NCBI GenBank assembly: GCA_964591275.1
Contig: CAZQAE010000007.1
Location: forward strand, 45,695 to 109,694
DNA length: 64,000 bases
Direction of reading: 5' to 3'
From: G963674685 sp964591275
GTDB taxonomy: Bacteria; Lernaellota; Lernaellaia; JACKCT01
Shown: in pieces, positions 7,981 to 16,867 of the stretch
Layout of the letters: each line of letters begins with the position of its first letter
Numbering within the stretch: position 1 is the first letter of the stretch
Program-made: the position numbers and the translations under genes
The notes under the pieces: model-generated
Told to the model about the DNA's origin: nothing
Database searches by the model: none
What the model saw: only the letters and a program-made list of their open reading frames with translations

Positions 7981-10900
7981 ATGTTCTTGGCGAGATTATC
8001 CGTCCGACGACCTGTCCTGACAAGCGTGATCATTGTCGTTTTCCTCGTTTTGGGTGTGCAATCTTATCAAAGATTAGCCCTCGAAATGACACCCGATATT
8101 GATTTCCCTTTGATTTCTGTGCGCACGATATATCCTGGTGCGGGTCCTGAGGAAGTGGAAAGCCAGATCACCAAGCGTCTGGAAGATCAGATCGCAACCC
8201 TGTCGGAACTCAAAAGTCTATCATCCACATCCATGGATTCTCTATCCTACATTATGGCTGAATTTGAGGTCGGCGTAGACAGCGACCTGAAAGCCATTGA
8301 AGTCAAGGATAAAGTCGACGCCATTTTATTTGAGCTTCCCAAGGATGCGGAAAAGCCAAGCGTTGAAAAATTAAGCATCAACGCCGAACCGATCATCCAA
8401 TTAAACCTGGTCGGCAACCGCCCTGCCACGGAAATGTATTTCATTGCCGATACCATGATTCGTGATCGCCTGGCGCAGGTTCCCGGTGTGGGAAACGTTG
8501 AGTTGACCGGTGGACGTGCGCGGGAAATTCAGGTTCTCGTCGATAAGAGTCTGGCCCAGAGCTACGGCTTGTCCCTGGGCATGATCGCCTCTTTGATCGG
8601 CATGGAAAACCTCAATATCCCCGGTGGACGCATTATCAAAGACACGCAGGAATACGCCATTCGCATGGTTGGACAGTTTAATGATGTCAGTGAAATCGAG
8701 GAAGTAAAAATTCCATTGTCCACGGGCGAAGTCATTCGCATCAGCGACGTGGCGGACGTGGCCGACGGTTTTAAGGATCCGAGAACGGACGCCTTTTTCG
8801 CCACTCAAAGCACTCATGAGGATGGATCAAGAGGCGATGTGGCGCCGATCAGATCCGCCATCAACATGGGTATTATCAAAAAGACCGGCGCCAACACCGT
8901 TTCGACAGCTCAGGGAGTTATGGAACTTGCCGAAAAACTGAAACAGGAGTTGCCCCCGGATATCAAGGTCAGCGTCTCCAGCGACACATCTTTCTACATA
9001 AAAGACATGGCCTCGGGCACCATCATCAACATCATCATAGGCATCATTCTGACCTCTATGTTGATGTTCATTTTTCTGCATAGCACACGGTCAACATTGA
9101 TTGTGAGTATCTCTATGCCGGCGGCGCTGATCGCCACATTCCTATTGATCGACTTCGCCGGTTTTTCCATCAATATCATCACATTGATGGCTCTGGGCGT
9201 GGCGGTTGGAACCCTTGTGACAAACACTATCGTTGTGTTGGAAAGTATTACATATAACCTCGAAAAGGGAAAAATGCCCGCCGAAGCCGCGATCGACGGC
9301 ACTTCCGAAGTGACCGTGGCCGTGTTTGCCAGCACACTGACCAATATCGTCGTGTTTACGCCCATTGCATTCATGGGCGGCATCGTCGGGCAATTCATGA
9401 GGCAGTTCGGACTCACCGTCATTTTTGCAACGCTCTTTTCTCTTTGGATGAGTTTTACGCTCGTGCCCATGATGGCTTCAATGCTGATGCGCCCGCGCGC
9501 ACAAGGGAGCGGTCCTCATCTGCATGGATTCGGACTCGCGTTTGAAAAGCTCTTCAATGTTTTCAAGCAAGATTACAAGGTTTTGCTGAATTGGGGATTG
9601 AGACATCGCGCGATTGCCATACTCGTCTCGATAATTTTGTTTGTCGGGGGAATATCCCTTTTTGCTTTCGTGGGTTCAGAATTCGCCCCCAGCGGCGACG
9701 TGGGTCTGGCGACGGTGCAGGTGAAAATGCCCGTCGGCGCCAGCCTGAAACAGACAACGGAGGTCATGCGGGAAATCGACGAGATTGTTCGCCGTCTGAC
9801 TCCGGAAACCCGGGACATTACAATAGCCATCGGCGGAGAAACCAAGGGCGTGGAGGAGGCGAGCCTTATTCTGGATATCGGTCCCATGGACGAGCGCGAC
9901 CGCGGAGTCAGGGAAATCGTCGACGGGATTCGTCCCGCCTTAGCAAAAATTCCTGCCGCCGAATTGACGGTGTTCCTTGGGATTGCTCGCGGCACAATGG
10001 CCGCTGATATGGAAGTCAATGTCGTCGGGCGGGATCTTGATGAGGTCAAGCGAGTCGCCAAGGAACTGATCGAATTTATGCATGGCGTTAAAGGCCTGGC
10101 CGACGTTACAATGGATTACCGGACTGGGAAGCCGGAAATCGCATTCATACCCGACCGGGAGCAGATCAGCCGGTACGGCCTGACCAGTGCGCAGGTGGCC
10201 ATGGAAATCCGTAACGCCTATGAAGGCAATGTCCCCAGCACTTTCCGCGAGTTGGGAGAAGAATACGACATTAGAGTTCTCTTGACCGAATCTGAACGCC
10301 ATGATCCCGATTCCCTGGCGGCGTTGTATATGGGGACTTCTGTTGGCCCGGTGCCCTTTGACCAGTTGGGAGACTTCGTGCCCTCCACGGCGGAATCAAA
10401 AATCCGACGGATGGACCGTCAGCAGGTTATCAATATCTACGCCAATATCACGCAGGGTGTTTTGGGCGACAAGCAAAAGGAAATCCAAAAGAAAGTGGAC
10501 CAGATGAAGCTCGGGTCGGCGAAGGTGTCGTTTGGCGGATTCGGCGAGATAATGGCCGAGATGTTTACGGAAATCATCAGCGCGCTCATTCTAGCCATTA
10601 TTTTGACCTACCTGGTTTTGGCGGGCATACAGGAATCCATCGTTCATCCCATAACAGTTATGGTGACGCTTCCTCTGGGCGCCGTGGGAGCTGCTTTCGC
10701 TCTGTTTATCACCGGAACTTCTTTGAGTATTACCAGCATGATGGCCATTGTCATGCTGGTGGGAATCGTCGTCAACAACGCCATTCTCATATTCGATTAT
10801 GCGCGCCAACTTCGCGACGAAGGAATGCCCATTGCCGAAGCCGTCGTCGAAGCGGCCACTACGCGCCTGCGTCCCATTATGATGATGAATCTGGCCATCG

Positions 10901-11112
10901 CCATTTCCATGGCGCCGCAAATCATTCCCGGGCCGGGATCCGAGTTCCGGCAGGCCATGGCCATTGTTACCATAGGCGGCGTGATTATTTCCATGGTCTT
11001 TACGCTTCTGCTGCTGCCGGTGCTGTACATTCTCTTCGACAAACTGACGTCCAGAGGCCGAAAAGAAAGCCGCGAAAACGCCTTGGCGGATTCCGCGATG
11101 CCGGCAAAGTGA
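7981..11112 (+). CDS. RND efflux pump subunit with unusual proton-relay residues
   Basis: A 1043-residue inner-membrane pump of the AcrB/HAE1 family, preceded by AAGGAG. It has the usual duplicated plan: TM1 (residues 12-28), a large periplasmic porter domain, TM2-6 (about 340-500), a second porter domain, and TM8-12 (about 855-1020). In AcrB, Asp407, Asp408 and Lys940 form the proton relay. Here the matching positions are Thr414, Asn415 (LVTNTIVV) and Asn932 (VVNNAILI). The protein is otherwise intact and full-length. Either it belongs to a subfamily with a different coupling mechanism or it is inactive; its operon partners look functional. Confidence 0.92.
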   Translation: MFLARLSVRRPVLTSVIIVVFLVLGVQSYQRLALEMTPDIDFPLISVRTIYPGAGPEEVESQITKRLEDQIATLSELKSLSSTSMDSLSYIMAEFEVGVDSDLKAIEVKDKVDAILFELPKDAEKPSVEKLSINAEPIIQLNLVGNRPATEMYFIADTMIRDRLAQVPGVGNVELTGGRAREIQVLVDKSLAQSYGLSLGMIASLIGMENLNIPGGRIIKDTQEYAIRMVGQFNDVSEIEEVKIPLSTGEVIRISDVADVADGFKDPRTDAFFATQSTHEDGSRGDVAPIRSAINMGIIKKTGANTVSTAQGVMELAEKLKQELPPDIKVSVSSDTSFYIKDMASGTIINIIIGIILTSMLMFIFLHSTRSTLIVSISMPAALIATFLLIDFAGFSINIITLMALGVAVGTLVTNTIVVLESITYNLEKGKMPAEAAIDGTSEVTVAVFASTLTNIVVFTPIAFMGGIVGQFMRQFGLTVIFATLFSLWMSFTLVPMMASMLMRPRAQGSGPHLHGFGLAFEKLFNVFKQDYKVLLNWGLRHRAIAILVSIILFVGGISLFAFVGSEFAPSGDVGLATVQVKMPVGASLKQTTEVMREIDEIVRRLTPETRDITIAIGGETKGVEEASLILDIGPMDERDRGVREIVDGIRPALAKIPAAELTVFLGIARGTMAADMEVNVVGRDLDEVKRVAKELIEFMHGVKGLADVTMDYRTGKPEIAFIPDREQISRYGLTSAQVAMEIRNAYEGNVPSTFRELGEEYDIRVLLTESERHDPDSLAALYMGTSVGPVPFDQLGDFVPSTAESKIRRMDRQQVINIYANITQGVLGDKQKEIQKKVDQMKLGSAKVSFGGFGEIMAEMFTEIISALILAIILTYLVLAGIQESIVHPITVMVTLPLGAVGAAFALFITGTSLSITSMMAIVMLVGIVVNNAILIFDYARQLRDEGMPIAEAVVEAATTRLRPIMMMNLAIAISMAPQIIPGPGSEFRQAMAIVTIGGVIISMVFTLLLLPVLYILFDKLTSRGRKESRENALADSAMPAK

Positions 11113-11152
11113 TTCGAAGCTGTACAAAACAATAAAAACAATCCAACGCGGG

Positions 11153-11390
11153 CTAAAGCCCTTAAGACCAGTATTAAGTCAGAAAACGAAACGAAAGCCG
11201 GAAGCGGCAAAATCGCCGTCAGGCGATGAGTGAGCGGGTGTGTTTAATAACTATTTGCCTCACGCCATATCCGTGGTCACGGTTTTTTTTTGGAAAAACA
11301 CATTGTTGCCTGTGCTTAAGCACACCCGCTCATTGTTAGATCTTCGCAGGCGCATCAGATGCGACCAACGCGGGCTTAGTCCGCAACCCA
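11153..11390. repeat. Palindromic repeat cluster
   Basis: Two related palindromic units, AACGCGGGCTAAAGCCC (near 11154) and AACGCGGGCTTAGTCCGC (near 11369), flank an inverted repeat: TGAGCGGGTGTG (near 11231) and CACACCCGCTCA (near 11322). A CGCC-GTCA-GGCG hairpin near 11214 repeats the sequence at the start of the window. Between the arms lies an A/T-rich stretch. The cluster follows the RND gene and may also act in transcription termination. The rest of this 650-base gap (to 11697) shows no supported gene. Confidence 0.6.
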
Positions 11391-11697
11391 ATGTTTGACG
11401 TTGTACATTTTATTCCCGATGCCTTTCCCACGAGCAAGCTTCACTCTTCCCGCAGGCCTTGGCGCGGCTTTTCCCAGGCGTTTTTCAAGTCGTGTGACTC
11501 CCTGTTTGAGCGAAGGCGTGAAAATGCTATCTTGAGAGACCGTTTCGCAAGCATTCCGGTGGAATTAATTTTCGCAAAACTTTCACCTCAGATCGCAGGA
11601 AACGAATTGAGGCCCCGTTTGCTTTCGGGAAGCAACTTGGGATAAAAACTTCCACCTGCTTTTTTGTTTCACTTTCATATTGTCGCCAGGAAAATTC

Positions 11698-11726
11698 TTG
11701 AGTATGGCAGAATAAGGTGCTATATT
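11698..11726 (+). promoter_or_regulatory. Sigma70 promoter of the Phd/ParE module
   Basis: TTGAGT (11698-11703) and TATATT (11721-11726) are separated by 17 bases, 37 bases before the antitoxin start. A repeated CTATAT half-site around the -10 box (11720 and 11732) is a plausible antitoxin operator. Confidence 0.5.
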
Positions 11727-11763
11727 CTGACCTATATGGCGCTTGAAAAAGGGAGTTGAACTC

Positions 11764-12051
11764 ATGAACCTGAAAAGCGATGTCAAACCGATTACGTATT
11801 TGAAGAACAACACCGCGGATTTGGTGCGGGAAGTTTCGCAAAACGGTCGAACCATGCTGATCACGCAAAACGGCGAGGCCAAAGTCGTGGTGATGGACGT
11901 GGAAACCTATTCCCGTTGGCGGGATGCATTGGCGCTCATGAAGATGATTTCGCAGGGCGAGACGGATGCGGATTCCGGTCGGTTGATTTCCCAGAATGCG
12001 GCGTTTGCAAGAGCGGAAAAAGCGATCAAGCGGGCGACCGGCGATGAGTAA
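11764..12051 (+). CDS. Phd/YefM-family antitoxin
   Basis: A 95-residue antitoxin. The N-terminal half has the Phd/YefM fold: SDVKPITYLKNNTADLVREV, then QNGRTMLITQNGEAKVVVMDVETY, the most conserved strand region of the family. The C-terminal half would bind and neutralise the toxin. The start at 11764 is preceded by GGGAG; a TTG 21 bases earlier is less likely. Such antitoxins bind their own promoter, usually with the toxin as co-repressor. The stop overlaps the toxin start by 8 bases. Confidence 0.88.
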   Translation: MNLKSDVKPITYLKNNTADLVREVSQNGRTMLITQNGEAKVVVMDVETYSRWRDALALMKMISQGETDADSGRLISQNAAFARAEKAIKRATGDE

Positions 12052-12394
12052 TCGCAAATGCCGGGTGCTCTGGACTGAAATCGCCGCCCGTGACCTGGAG
12101 GAAATAGTTTGTAATATTGCACGAGACTCACCCGGCAATGCGCGGAATGTGCTTAAAAAACTGAAAGGCAAGGCTGCGGCCTTGGAGGATTTTCCCCTGC
12201 GGGGCCGCGTTGTGCCGGAGTTGGCCCGGTTCGGATTGCGGTCCTGGCGGGAAATCGTGTCCAAGCCCTGGCGCATTGTTTATCGAGTCGATTCCAAATC
12301 GGTTGCGGTGCTTGCGGTGTTTGATTCCCGCCGTGACCTGGAAGACCTGTTGCTTGAAAGAATGATAAGAACGCCGCCGAGCAAGGAAGGCTGA
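12044..12394 (+). CDS. RelE/ParE-family toxin
   Basis: A 116-residue toxin with the ParE/RelE layout: VLWTEIAARDLEEIVCNIARD (two N-terminal helices), LRGRVVPELARFGLRSWRE, then PWRIVYRVD and VLAVFDSRRDLEDLL. The Arg-rich last strand and the RRDLE ending are typical of ParE-like members, which target DNA gyrase, though RelE-type activity cannot be excluded. It starts within the end of the antitoxin gene. The module sits exactly between two convergent efflux operons. Confidence 0.85.
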   Translation: MSNRKCRVLWTEIAARDLEEIVCNIARDSPGNARNVLKKLKGKAAALEDFPLRGRVVPELARFGLRSWREIVSKPWRIVYRVDSKSVAVLAVFDSRRDLEDLLLERMIRTPPSKEG

Positions 12395-12492
12395 AAATTC
12401 GAAAAAAACTCGTTTTTGCTATGCGGAGGGATGAGCAATTGCGTGCCGCCCTTGCTCGCCTGGATAATGTCTGACAAGGCGCTTTTGGATTT

Positions 12493-15400
12493 TCAATGTT
12501 TCCCGACCGATTCCGCGTCATAGGCGCTGTCGATTGGTTGCCCGCGTCCAGCGAAGTTAATAATGTCTTCCACAATGAGATAGATAGCGGGTGTGATTAA
12601 CAGGACTACGGGAAGCGACAGGAGTATTCCAAAGCCTAGGCTGATCGCCATCGGGACCATGAACTTGGCCTGGACCGAGGTTTCAAAGATCATCGGGGCC
12701 AGGCCCAGGAAAGTGGTTAGCGAAGTTAGCAGGATAGGGCGAAAGCGCCTTGTCCCCGCGCTGATAATAGCTTCCCGGACGCCCATTCCTTTTTCTTCCC
12801 TGTTTCGGTTAGCTGTCACCACCAGCACAAGAGTGTCGTTGACGACGACTCCGGCCAGGGCCACCATCCCCATGACGCTCAATAGACTCAAGTTGGTGAA
12901 CATGAGAATGTGCCCGAAGATCGCGGCGATGATTCCAAAGGGGATCGCGGACATGATGACCAAAGGTTGGACGTAGGAGCGCAATGGAATCGCCATAAGC
13001 GCGAATATGACAAACATGGCGAGCAGGAAATATTGGATCAGGCTGGCAAAAGATTCGTTTTGCTCCCGCTGCCGGCCGGCGAACTCTATGGCAAGCCCGT
13101 TATACTTTTCTAAAAGCTTGGGAACCAGCTCTTTGTTGATGGACTCGATGATTGGTCGAGGAGACGGGACGCCGACGGCCATCTTGGCTTTCACGTTGAC
13201 GACGCGTTTTCCGTTTTCGCGCCTGATGTTCGTAGGCGCGCGTTTCCGCTCAAATGTGGCCACGTGGGACAGCGGAACCATTCCGGCGGCGGGCGTAAAG
13301 ATGCGCAGTTCATTCAGGTCATATTCTGAACGGCGCTGGTTTTCCGAAAGCCGAACCATCACGCGGACTTCGTTGCGGCCTCGTTGTTCTCGGATTGATT
13401 CGGCCCCGTAAAAGGCTGATCGAATCTGCCCCGCGACATCACGAGCCGTCAGGCCGAGGGTACGGGCGGCAGGCAGCAGGTGGTAATCAAACTGCGGCTT
13501 TCCGGCTGCGTATGCGTTTTCAACGCTGTCCAACTCCTGGTAGCCGGCCAGAGCCTCGGCGACTTCCGCTGAAGCTGCGGCCAGAACCTCCGTATCCGTA
13601 TGCGTGAGCTGTACATCCACAGCGGATCCGGCGGAGGGACCGGCGTTGACATTGAATACGAGCGATTCAAGTCCGACTATGGGTGGGAGATGCTTTCGCC
13701 AGGCATCGGCGAAATCTCTGGCTCGAACAAGGCCTTCTTCGGTGCCGAGCAGTCCGATCTCAATGTCAATTAAGTGGCTGCCTGTTTCCCCGGAACCGCT
13801 CATCCCGCCGCGCTGTTCTCCAATACGGGTGAACATTCCCTTGAAAATGTCTGCGCCGCCGAGTTCTTCGGCGGCTTTGAAAGCGGCCTCTTCCAGAAGT
13901 GTTTGTACTTCCCTGTTTTTCTCGATGGGCGCCCCGTAGGCCAGGCGCGCCGTCACATCGACTTCATTGTCTTCGATATCCGGAAAGAAATTGAAGGGCA
14001 GTATTCCGCTAATGGCGACTCCGGCGACAATACAAAGCACCGCAAGCGCCAGCGAAAGAGTTAGGTATCGACGATCGATCACTCTAATCAAAAAAGGCTT
14101 GTAGAGCCTGTCGATGAATTTTTGCAGCCAACCGGCGACCGCCAGCCGGCGTCGTTCGACCCACTGCAGCGTTTTACCGCGTGGGGTTCGCTTTCCGTGA
14201 GCCAGGTGCGAGGGGAGCACGAAAAACACTTCCACCAGGGAAAAAAGGAGGATTGAGGATACGACCACGGGGATTATAAAAAAGATTTTCCCCATAACTC
14301 CGGGAATAAACATGAGTGGAATAAAGGCGGTGATGGTTGTGAGCACTGAGAAGGTGACCGGCATCGCCATCTCATGGACGCCCTCGATGGCTGCCTGCGT
14401 CCGAGGCATCCCCTGCTGGACTTTTGAAAAGGTGTTCTCCGCCACAATGATGGCGTCGTCCACGACCATGCCGAGGGCGATGATCAGGGCGAACAGCGAA
14501 ATCATGTTGATCGATTGGCCCATGGCGTTGAGCACGATGAAGGACCCAAGAAATGTGACCGGTATTCCAACCGCCACCCAGAAGGCAAAGCGAATCTTCA
14601 AAAAAAGCGCCAGCGAAATCATAACGAGCAACAGTCCGATCGCCGCGTTTCTTGTCAACAGATCGATTCGCTGTTCAAGTACTTGGGAGCGGTCGTTCCA
14701 TGTCATCAAAGAAATATTGGCCGGAAGGCTTTCGGTGAGCGTGGCCATCACCTCGCGGGCGGCCCTGGCCACTTCCGTCGGAGTTTCTTCGCCGATTCTG
14801 TAAACGGTTAGGCGAACGGCGCGCTGTCCGTTAAAATAAGAAGCCTGGTCCGTGTCTTCGTACCCGTCAGTAATCTCAGCGATTTCCCCGAGCCTTACCT
14901 TGGCTCCATCTTGCGTGCCGCGAATAATAATGTCCGCGAATTCGTATCCGTGTTTTTTCCTGTCCGCCATCCGAACCAAAACCTGCCCCGCTTTGGTGTC
15001 GATTTTTCCCCCGGGCAGTTCGAGCGAAGCAGCGGCGATCTGCCTTGCCGCTTCGTTTAGCGTGATTCCATAAGCTTCCAGGTTTTCACGCGATATCTCT
15101 ATCGAGACCTCCAGCGGAGGCACGCCCTCGACCTCCACCTGCGTGATGTTCTCATGGGCCAGCAATTTTTCACGGGCCTGCTCAGCAATAGCGTGGAGGG
15201 TCGATAAAGGCTGATCTCCGGCAATGAGGAGCGAAGCGACTTCCCGCTTGTGTGCGATCAGCGATGCCACGGGCCGTTCCGCGTCCTCGGGAAAAGTCTG
15301 GATTCGGTCCACTTCGCTTTTAACATCCGCGAGAGCCTTGTCCAGGTCGGCGCCTCCCAGCATTTCGATAGTCACAACGCCTACGCCTTCGGATGAAATC

Positions 15401-15678
15401 GAGTTGACCTGCTTTACGCCGTCAATTCCGCGAACCGCTTCCTCAACGGCTAGCACAATTCCCTGCTCGACCTCAGCAGGGCTTGCGCCAGGGTAGGGGA
15501 CACTCACGACGACATAATCCAGATCAAACTCGGGAAAGACTTCTTGTTTGATCTGGAACACTCCGACCAGTCCGGCGACCAGGATGACGAACATCAATAG
15601 ATTCGAGGCCACCGGGTTCTTGGCCATCCAGGCCAGGGGGCCTCGATATTCTTTGAAGGCATCAGGAATCATCGCCAT
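12493..15678 (-). CDS. RND efflux pump subunit of the second tripartite system
   Basis: A 1061-residue AcrB/HAE1-type pump with TM1 at residues 24-42, porter domains, TM2-6 (about 340-490) and TM8-12 (about 880-1045). The conserved proton-relay pair is present as Asp407-Asp408 (GMVVDDAIIVAEN). TM10 carries GVVVNDTLVLVV where AcrB has Lys940; an ND pair here is known in a subset of RND pumps. Expected to extrude hydrophobic compounds using the proton gradient. The gene start overlaps the end of the adaptor gene by 17 bases, indicating one operon. It is distinct in sequence from the pump at 7981-11112. Confidence 0.93.
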   Translation of the reverse strand: MAMIPDAFKEYRGPLAWMAKNPVASNLLMFVILVAGLVGVFQIKQEVFPEFDLDYVVVSVPYPGASPAEVEQGIVLAVEEAVRGIDGVKQVNSISSEGVGVVTIEMLGGADLDKALADVKSEVDRIQTFPEDAERPVASLIAHKREVASLLIAGDQPLSTLHAIAEQAREKLLAHENITQVEVEGVPPLEVSIEISRENLEAYGITLNEAARQIAAASLELPGGKIDTKAGQVLVRMADRKKHGYEFADIIIRGTQDGAKVRLGEIAEITDGYEDTDQASYFNGQRAVRLTVYRIGEETPTEVARAAREVMATLTESLPANISLMTWNDRSQVLEQRIDLLTRNAAIGLLLVMISLALFLKIRFAFWVAVGIPVTFLGSFIVLNAMGQSINMISLFALIIALGMVVDDAIIVAENTFSKVQQGMPRTQAAIEGVHEMAMPVTFSVLTTITAFIPLMFIPGVMGKIFFIIPVVVSSILLFSLVEVFFVLPSHLAHGKRTPRGKTLQWVERRRLAVAGWLQKFIDRLYKPFLIRVIDRRYLTLSLALAVLCIVAGVAISGILPFNFFPDIEDNEVDVTARLAYGAPIEKNREVQTLLEEAAFKAAEELGGADIFKGMFTRIGEQRGGMSGSGETGSHLIDIEIGLLGTEEGLVRARDFADAWRKHLPPIVGLESLVFNVNAGPSAGSAVDVQLTHTDTEVLAAASAEVAEALAGYQELDSVENAYAAGKPQFDYHLLPAARTLGLTARDVAGQIRSAFYGAESIREQRGRNEVRVMVRLSENQRRSEYDLNELRIFTPAAGMVPLSHVATFERKRAPTNIRRENGKRVVNVKAKMAVGVPSPRPIIESINKELVPKLLEKYNGLAIEFAGRQREQNESFASLIQYFLLAMFVIFALMAIPLRSYVQPLVIMSAIPFGIIAAIFGHILMFTNLSLLSVMGMVALAGVVVNDTLVLVVTANRNREEKGMGVREAIISAGTRRFRPILLTSLTTFLGLAPMIFETSVQAKFMVPMAISLGFGILLSLPVVLLITPAIYLIVEDIINFAGRGQPIDSAYDAESVGKH

Positions 15679-16867
15679 CTCCCACGACAGGCGTCGTTAC
15701 TTCCGTCTCGTTAGCTTCCCCTTGGATGCGAACGGGCATTCCCTCGATGGGCAAAGCCGGCGGCATGGACACAATCCGGTCGCCTTCGGCAAGACCATCG
15801 GTAACAGCAACGGTATTTTCGTCGCCCCAAGCAATTTCGATTTTTGTCGAGGTTAAAGAGTTATTTTCATCGACAACCCAGATGGTGGATCCGTCGACCA
15901 CGGCGGAGCGTTGTATGAGAAAGACATCGGGCACATCGCGTCCCGTGATTTCTATGTCAACGTACGCGCCGATCAGGATCGGAAGATTCCCGCTGGGAGG
16001 ATCCATCGGGTCGTCGATGGATACCAGAAGCTGCGCGGTGCGGGTTTTTGGATCAAGTTGCCCGGCCAGTTTCATGACAACCGCCTCGTGGACCGCTTTC
16101 TCGCCGCCTCCAAGGTCGTGGATGAGTTTTGCCGCAGAGCCTGTCTCAGCATTGAAACCGGGGATCTGAATCAGCCCAAGTTGGTCGACCCTCACCGAGG
16201 ATGTGACACGAAACTGGTCGGAACCGGCTAGCGTTGCCACAACGGAGTTCGCGCCAATGACCTGACCGACATCGATCCTCTCCTCCAAGACCACGCAGTT
16301 AAACGGAGCGCGAAGCGTGGTGCGACTGAGATTTATTTTCGCCTGCTCCAGGAAACTTTTCGCTGCGGAAACAAGCTCTTTGGCGGCGGCCAAATGAGGC
16401 TTGCGCAGCGCGAGAGCCGCTTCGCTTTCGGGCCGATCATCGCCAAGGAGTTCCCATTCCTTTTTGGCGGTTCCCTGCCGGCTCTGCTCCAACTGCAGCG
16501 CAAGCTCGACCTGCTTCACCTGGCTTTCGGCCTGGCGTACGGCCAGCGAGTAGTTCCTGGGGTCGATCCGCGCCAAGAGTTCTCCTTTTTTGAATCGACC
16601 GCCCGGGACGAGTTTGTCGGACAGAAACACGACTCGCCCTGAGACTTCGGGCAACAGTGTTATCTCCTTTGCCGCCGAAACCACGCCAGTAGCGCGAATC
16701 ACAGCAGGGAGCGTCTGCTTCGCCGCAATCGTCGCCTGAACCATGAGCGCCGGACGTGTGGCGCCGGTGCTGGACGCCTTGGGCTTAAAGAAGATCATCG
16801 CCGCGGCAATTAGAACTCCCGCTATAAGGATGGCAATGGGAATGAGAATATTTTTTGATCGGATCAT
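15662..16867 (-). CDS. RND membrane-fusion (periplasmic adaptor) protein
   Basis: A 401-residue AcrA/HlyD-type adaptor with one N-terminal membrane helix (residues 7-27). The lipoyl halves are visible as VSGRVVFLSDKLVPGGRFKK with LARIDPRNY, and LRAPFNCVVLEERIDVGQVI. Between them lies a helical hairpin of about 75 residues (AVRQAESQVKQVELALQLEQ region). A beta-barrel and membrane-proximal domain complete it. The acidic tail GDGDDS is unusual but short. The ATG overlaps the stop of the preceding TolC gene by 4 bases. Confidence 0.9.
   Translation of the reverse strand: MIRSKNILIPIAILIAGVLIAAAMIFFKPKASSTGATRPALMVQATIAAKQTLPAVIRATGVVSAAKEITLLPEVSGRVVFLSDKLVPGGRFKKGELLARIDPRNYSLAVRQAESQVKQVELALQLEQSRQGTAKKEWELLGDDRPESEAALALRKPHLAAAKELVSAAKSFLEQAKINLSRTTLRAPFNCVVLEERIDVGQVIGANSVVATLAGSDQFRVTSSVRVDQLGLIQIPGFNAETGSAAKLIHDLGGGEKAVHEAVVMKLAGQLDPKTRTAQLLVSIDDPMDPPSGNLPILIGAYVDIEITGRDVPDVFLIQRSAVVDGSTIWVVDENNSLTSTKIEIAWGDENTVAVTDGLAEGDRIVSMPPALPIEGMPVRIQGEANETEVTTPVVGDGDDS

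Noticed and set aside
11391..11645. 84-codon open frame in the gap before the Phd/ParE module
   Set aside because: No ribosome binding site, no domain, and composition typical of non-coding DNA.
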